A stretch of DNA of 7,839 nucleotides. Origin: Pseudanabaena sp. UBA1465 (GTDB taxonomy: Bacteria > Cyanobacteriota > Cyanobacteriia > Pseudanabaenales > Pseudanabaenaceae). The notes under the pieces were generated by a model that saw only the letters and a list, made by a program, of their open reading frames with translations, was not told where the DNA came from and ran no database searches. Position 1 is the first letter of the stretch, and every line of letters begins with the position of its first letter. A program made the translations under genes and the position numbers. The DNA is taken from positions 14,282 to 22,120 of the forward strand of contig DCSN01000198.1 of the NCBI GenBank assembly GCA_002325645.1, in the 5' to 3' direction. Positions 6,475-7,839 of this stretch are shown here, piece after piece.

Positions 6475-6801
6475 TTATTCATCCTCATCCGCAAGTGGTG
6501 CATCAAGATCGATCGCTACTTCCGCAACTAGAGAATGCACGCGACTTAATAAATCAGAGCTAATCGCTTTTAAATGCTGTGGATTTTCGGCAATGTCTTG
6601 GGCAAGAAAATTGAGGAATTCGCCAATTATCGGGTCGTCCTGCTCAACCCGTGAAATTAATACCCTGCCGTCAGGTTGGATTGTGTAGCAAATTTTATCG
6701 CGTTTACTCAATCCGAGTGCTTTGCGGACTGGTTCAGGAACTGTTGTTTGATAGCGATCGGTCAGAGTTGATTCTGCGTAGGGAGCTAAGATTGTGAACA
6801 T
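6475..6801 (-). CDS. prlF: PrlF-type antitoxin (AbrB/SpoVT fold)
   Basis: This 108-residue protein matches E. coli PrlF (SohA, about 111 residues). Residues 11-51 form the swapped-hairpin AbrB/SpoVT DNA-binding domain, with STLTDRYQTTVPEPVRKAL and then DKICYTIQPDGRVLISR. The second half, with DPIIGEFLNFLAQDIAENP and an acidic end (DLDAPLADEDE), corresponds to the toxin-binding region of the family. PrlF neutralises YhaV and, with it, represses its own promoter. The ATG is supported by GAGG (minus strand, 6807-6810) at 5-nt spacing. The gene comes first in the operon, 2 nt from yhaV. Good promoter hexamers and palindromes lie just upstream. Confidence 0.93.
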   Translation of the reverse strand: MFTILAPYAESTLTDRYQTTVPEPVRKALGLSKRDKICYTIQPDGRVLISRVEQDDPIIGEFLNFLAQDIAENPQHLKAISSDLLSRVHSLVAEVAIDLDAPLADEDE

Positions 6802-6806
6802 AGCGA

Positions 6807-6810
6807 CCTC
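6807..6810 (-). promoter_or_regulatory. Ribosome binding site of prlF
   Basis: Minus-strand GAGG lies 5 nt before the prlF ATG. It is much better placed than anything in front of the toxin's TTG start, consistent with antitoxin being made in excess. Confidence 0.7.
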
Positions 6811-6818
6811 GAAAAATT

Positions 6819-6848
6819 AAGTATACTTGTAGCAAAAAAAGCCTACAA
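6819..6848 (-). promoter_or_regulatory. prlF-yhaV promoter with overlapping palindromes
   Basis: On the minus strand, -35 TTGTAG (6843-6848) and -10 TATACT (6820-6825) are separated by exactly 17 bp. The -10 sits in the perfect 10-bp palindrome AAGTATACTT (6819-6828). The -35 is also one arm of an inverted repeat, with TTGTAG at 6827-6832 and CTACAA at 6843-6848 flanking an A7 run on the forward strand. Palindromes covering both hexamers are where an autoregulating PrlF/YhaV complex would be expected to bind. Binding itself is inferred. Confidence 0.6.
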
Positions 6849-6873
6849 TTTGCATCATTAAAGTAATGCAAAT
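6848..6873. promoter_or_regulatory. Inverted repeat in the divergent spacer, possible operator
   Basis: ATTTGCAT (6848-6855) and ATGCAAAT (6866-6873) are perfect 8-bp inverted arms, 18 bp centre to centre. They lie just upstream of the prlF -35 and about 100 bp before the divergent gene at 6975. A second ATGCAT overlaps the right side. The site could serve both genes, but no binding protein can be named with certainty. Confidence 0.35.
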
Positions 6874-6912
6874 GCATTGTCTCTGTCAAGCCTAAGCGTA
6901 ATAACCGCAAAT

Positions 6913-6934
6913 TTTATATCTACTTTATATCTAC
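6913..6934. repeat. Two tandem 11-bp copies of TTTATATCTAC
   Basis: Positions 6913-6923 and 6924-6934 are identical. A period of 11 bp places both copies on nearly the same face of the helix. They lie 40-60 bp upstream of the start at 6975, suitable for a regulator or for overlapping weak -10 sequences. Confidence 0.55.
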
Positions 6935-6961
6935 AAGATTTTTCCCTATCAAAAGCCAACT

Positions 6962-6966
6962 AGGAG
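6962..6966 (+). promoter_or_regulatory. Ribosome binding site deciding the 6975 start
   Basis: AGGAG ends 8 nt before the ATG at 6975. An earlier ATG at 6970-6972 reads ATG GGA TGA, stopping after two codons and ending inside the real start region, so 6975 is the sensible start. That two-codon frame might slightly affect initiation. Confidence 0.6.
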
Positions 6967-6974
6967 ACTATGGG

Positions 6975-7430
6975 ATGACAATAGCAGCAGAAAATCGACA
7001 AAAAATAATTCAGCTAGTTGAGCAACTGCCCGAAGAATCACTAACTGAAGTAGAATCACTAACTGAAGTAATTGAGTTGCTTAACACTTTACATCAACGA
7101 ACTAGTCAAGCTAAGCCCTTACCCTCAACTAATTCTGAAGAAAAATCATTACAAATCATCCATCGCAAAATTCCCCAAGAAGATCAGGCTAGGCTCGATT
7201 ACTTACGTCAACTCAATGAAAACGGTGACGATATGACAGCAGTAGAATATCAAGAACTGCTAGATTTTGTATCTCGCGTTGAAAAAGAAGATGCAGAAAG
7301 AGTAGCAGCAATTTTTCAATTAGCCCAAATCCGTAGAGTCGCTCCACTTAGCCTGATTACCAAGTTCGCGCCACAAAAACGAGGCGATCGTGCCATCCGA
7401 AGGTATAAGACAAGGGTATACACAAAATAA
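6975..7430 (+). CDS. Antitoxin-like protein of unknown partner
   Basis: No named function can be given to this 151-residue soluble protein. Residues 1-40 (NRQKIIQLVEQLPEESLTEV, then IELLNTLH) resemble the N-terminal helix region of DUF2281-type cyanobacterial antitoxins. Residues 71-133, with LDYLRQLNENGDDMTAVEYQ then ELLDFVSRVEKEDAERV and LAQIRR, resemble a small helical family often encoded beside HNH or similar endonucleases. The two parts are joined by a polar linker (about 42-68), so the protein looks like a fusion of two antitoxin-like segments. ESLTEV occurs twice (21-26, 27-32) because of an exact 18-bp tandem duplication. The last 17 residues are strongly basic and unlike the rest, so the C-terminus may have been altered. 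The gene has a good AGGAG, diverges from prlF and lies 17 bp before the Rpn-like gene. Both family resemblances come from memory of such sequences. Confidence 0.75.
   Translation: MTIAAENRQKIIQLVEQLPEESLTEVESLTEVIELLNTLHQRTSQAKPLPSTNSEEKSLQIIHRKIPQEDQARLDYLRQLNENGDDMTAVEYQELLDFVSRVEKEDAERVAAIFQLAQIRRVAPLSLITKFAPQKRGDRAIRRYKTRVYTK
7035..7070 (+). repeat. Exact 18-bp tandem duplication within the gene
   Basis: GAATCACTAACTGAAGTA is repeated without a change at 7035-7052 and 7053-7070. It is in frame and adds six residues (ESLTEV) to the N-terminal helix of the encoded protein. The identity of the copies points to a recent slippage event. Confidence 0.95.
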
Positions 7431-7447
7431 ATTGTCAGCTAAAAATC

Positions 7448-7839
7448 ATGCGTTTTATCAACCCCAAAACCGACTACGCCTTCAAAAAAATCTTTGGCTC
7501 CGAACAAAGTCATGACATATTGATCAGCTTTCTCAATGCCATACTTTACGAAGGTAACAACACCATCATCGATCTAGAAATTCTCAATCCCCACCTTACC
7601 CCCCGTATCCGAGGTTTCAAAGATACCTACCTAGACATCAAAGCCACGATCGCCGACAGCGATCGCCAAAACAGCACTGTAATTATTGAGATGCAAGTCT
7701 TAAATATCGAAGGATTTCAGAAACGCATCCTCTATAACGCCGCCAAAACCTACACCAATCAACTCGCGATCGGCGACGAATACACCGACCTTCAACCCGT
7801 AATCGCCCTTACCATAGCCGATTTTGAGATGTTTCCCGA
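7448..7839 (+). CDS. Rpn-family PD-(D/E)XK nuclease / transposase-like protein, partial
   Basis: The gene starts at ATG 7448 and runs off the window after 130 codons. Its beginning, MRFINPKTDYAFKKIFGSEQ, is the hallmark of the Rpn / PD-(D/E)XK transposase-like family (PF12784, TIGR01784). Members are usually about 250-310 residues, so less than half is present. The nuclease core is visible: TPRIRGFKDTYLDIKATIAD with D63, then VIIEMQV with E81 and Q83 as the E-x-Q metal-site pair. These are followed by RILYNAAKTYTNQLAIGDEY and the family's PVIALTIADFEMF. Characterised Rpn proteins are Ca2+-stimulated DNA endonucleases that promote RecA-independent recombination, and some have been linked to phage defence. 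No good Shine-Dalgarno is visible, so translation may be coupled to the gene ending at 7430. An HIP1 site lies inside the gene. Confidence 0.9.
   Translation, partial: MRFINPKTDYAFKKIFGSEQSHDILISFLNAILYEGNNTIIDLEILNPHLTPRIRGFKDTYLDIKATIADSDRQNSTVIIEMQVLNIEGFQKRILYNAAKTYTNQLAIGDEYTDLQPVIALTIADFEMFP

Noticed and set aside
6970..6978. Two-codon frame ATG GGA TGA before the 6975 gene
   Set aside because: It could be a minimal regulatory frame, but a chance ATG near a start is likely and nothing else supports a role.
7377..7510. Possible frameshift extending the 6975 gene into another frame
   Set aside because: The alternative frame stays open past 7430 but encodes nothing I recognise and overlaps the clear start of the Rpn-like gene.
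935..7675. Repeated GCGATCGC octamers as a special system
   Set aside because: These are HIP1 sites, abundant throughout many cyanobacterial genomes, and only indicate the type of organism.

Overview
The window comes from a cyanobacterium. The HIP1 octamer GCGATCGC recurs about a dozen times in genes and spacers, and the left half carries cyanobacterial-type sucrose genes. AT-leaning composition, near-perfect palindromes between genes and many toxin-antitoxin genes fit a filamentous or Pseudanabaena-like lineage, but that placement is only a guess.

Left half (1-5364, + strand): a sucrose cluster. It holds sucrose-phosphate synthase (217-2352; GT4 glycosyltransferase fused to a phosphatase-like domain that has lost its catalytic Asp), a stand-alone sucrose-phosphate phosphatase with all catalytic motifs intact (2508-3353), and an amylosucrase (3412-5364). 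The first two make sucrose from a nucleotide-glucose and fructose-6-phosphate. The third takes sucrose apart, transferring its glucose to an alpha-glucan and releasing fructose. Similar sps-spp-ams clusters are known from Synechococcus PCC 7002 and methanotrophs, usually with a fructokinase gene; none is present here. Each gene boundary carries a different palindromic element: a 23-bp perfect stem before sps (61-109), a roughly 100-bp C-rich/G-rich inverted-repeat element between sps and spp (2369-2469), and a 17-bp perfect stem that contains the spp stop codon (3347-3383).

Right half (5365-7839): a toxin-antitoxin and mobile-gene neighbourhood. On the minus strand lies a decayed two-gene RelE-type module (5397-5864). 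Its antitoxin frame has two in-frame stops and its toxin is truncated and frameshifted, yet the antitoxin-toxin ATGA overlap is still visible. The second antitoxin stop sits in a perfect 16-bp hairpin that looks like a templated quasi-palindrome mutation. Upstream of it is an intact PrlF-YhaV pair (prlF 6475-6801, yhaV 5972-6472), with a good promoter overlapped by palindromes that could be PrlF operators. Divergent from this pair, on the + strand, are a 151-residue antitoxin-like protein with an 18-bp in-frame tandem duplication (6975-7430) and the N-terminal part of an Rpn-family PD-(D/E)XK nuclease/transposase-like gene that runs off the window (7448-7839).

No RNA genes, CRISPR array, insertion sequence with a transposase of its own, or replication origin were seen.
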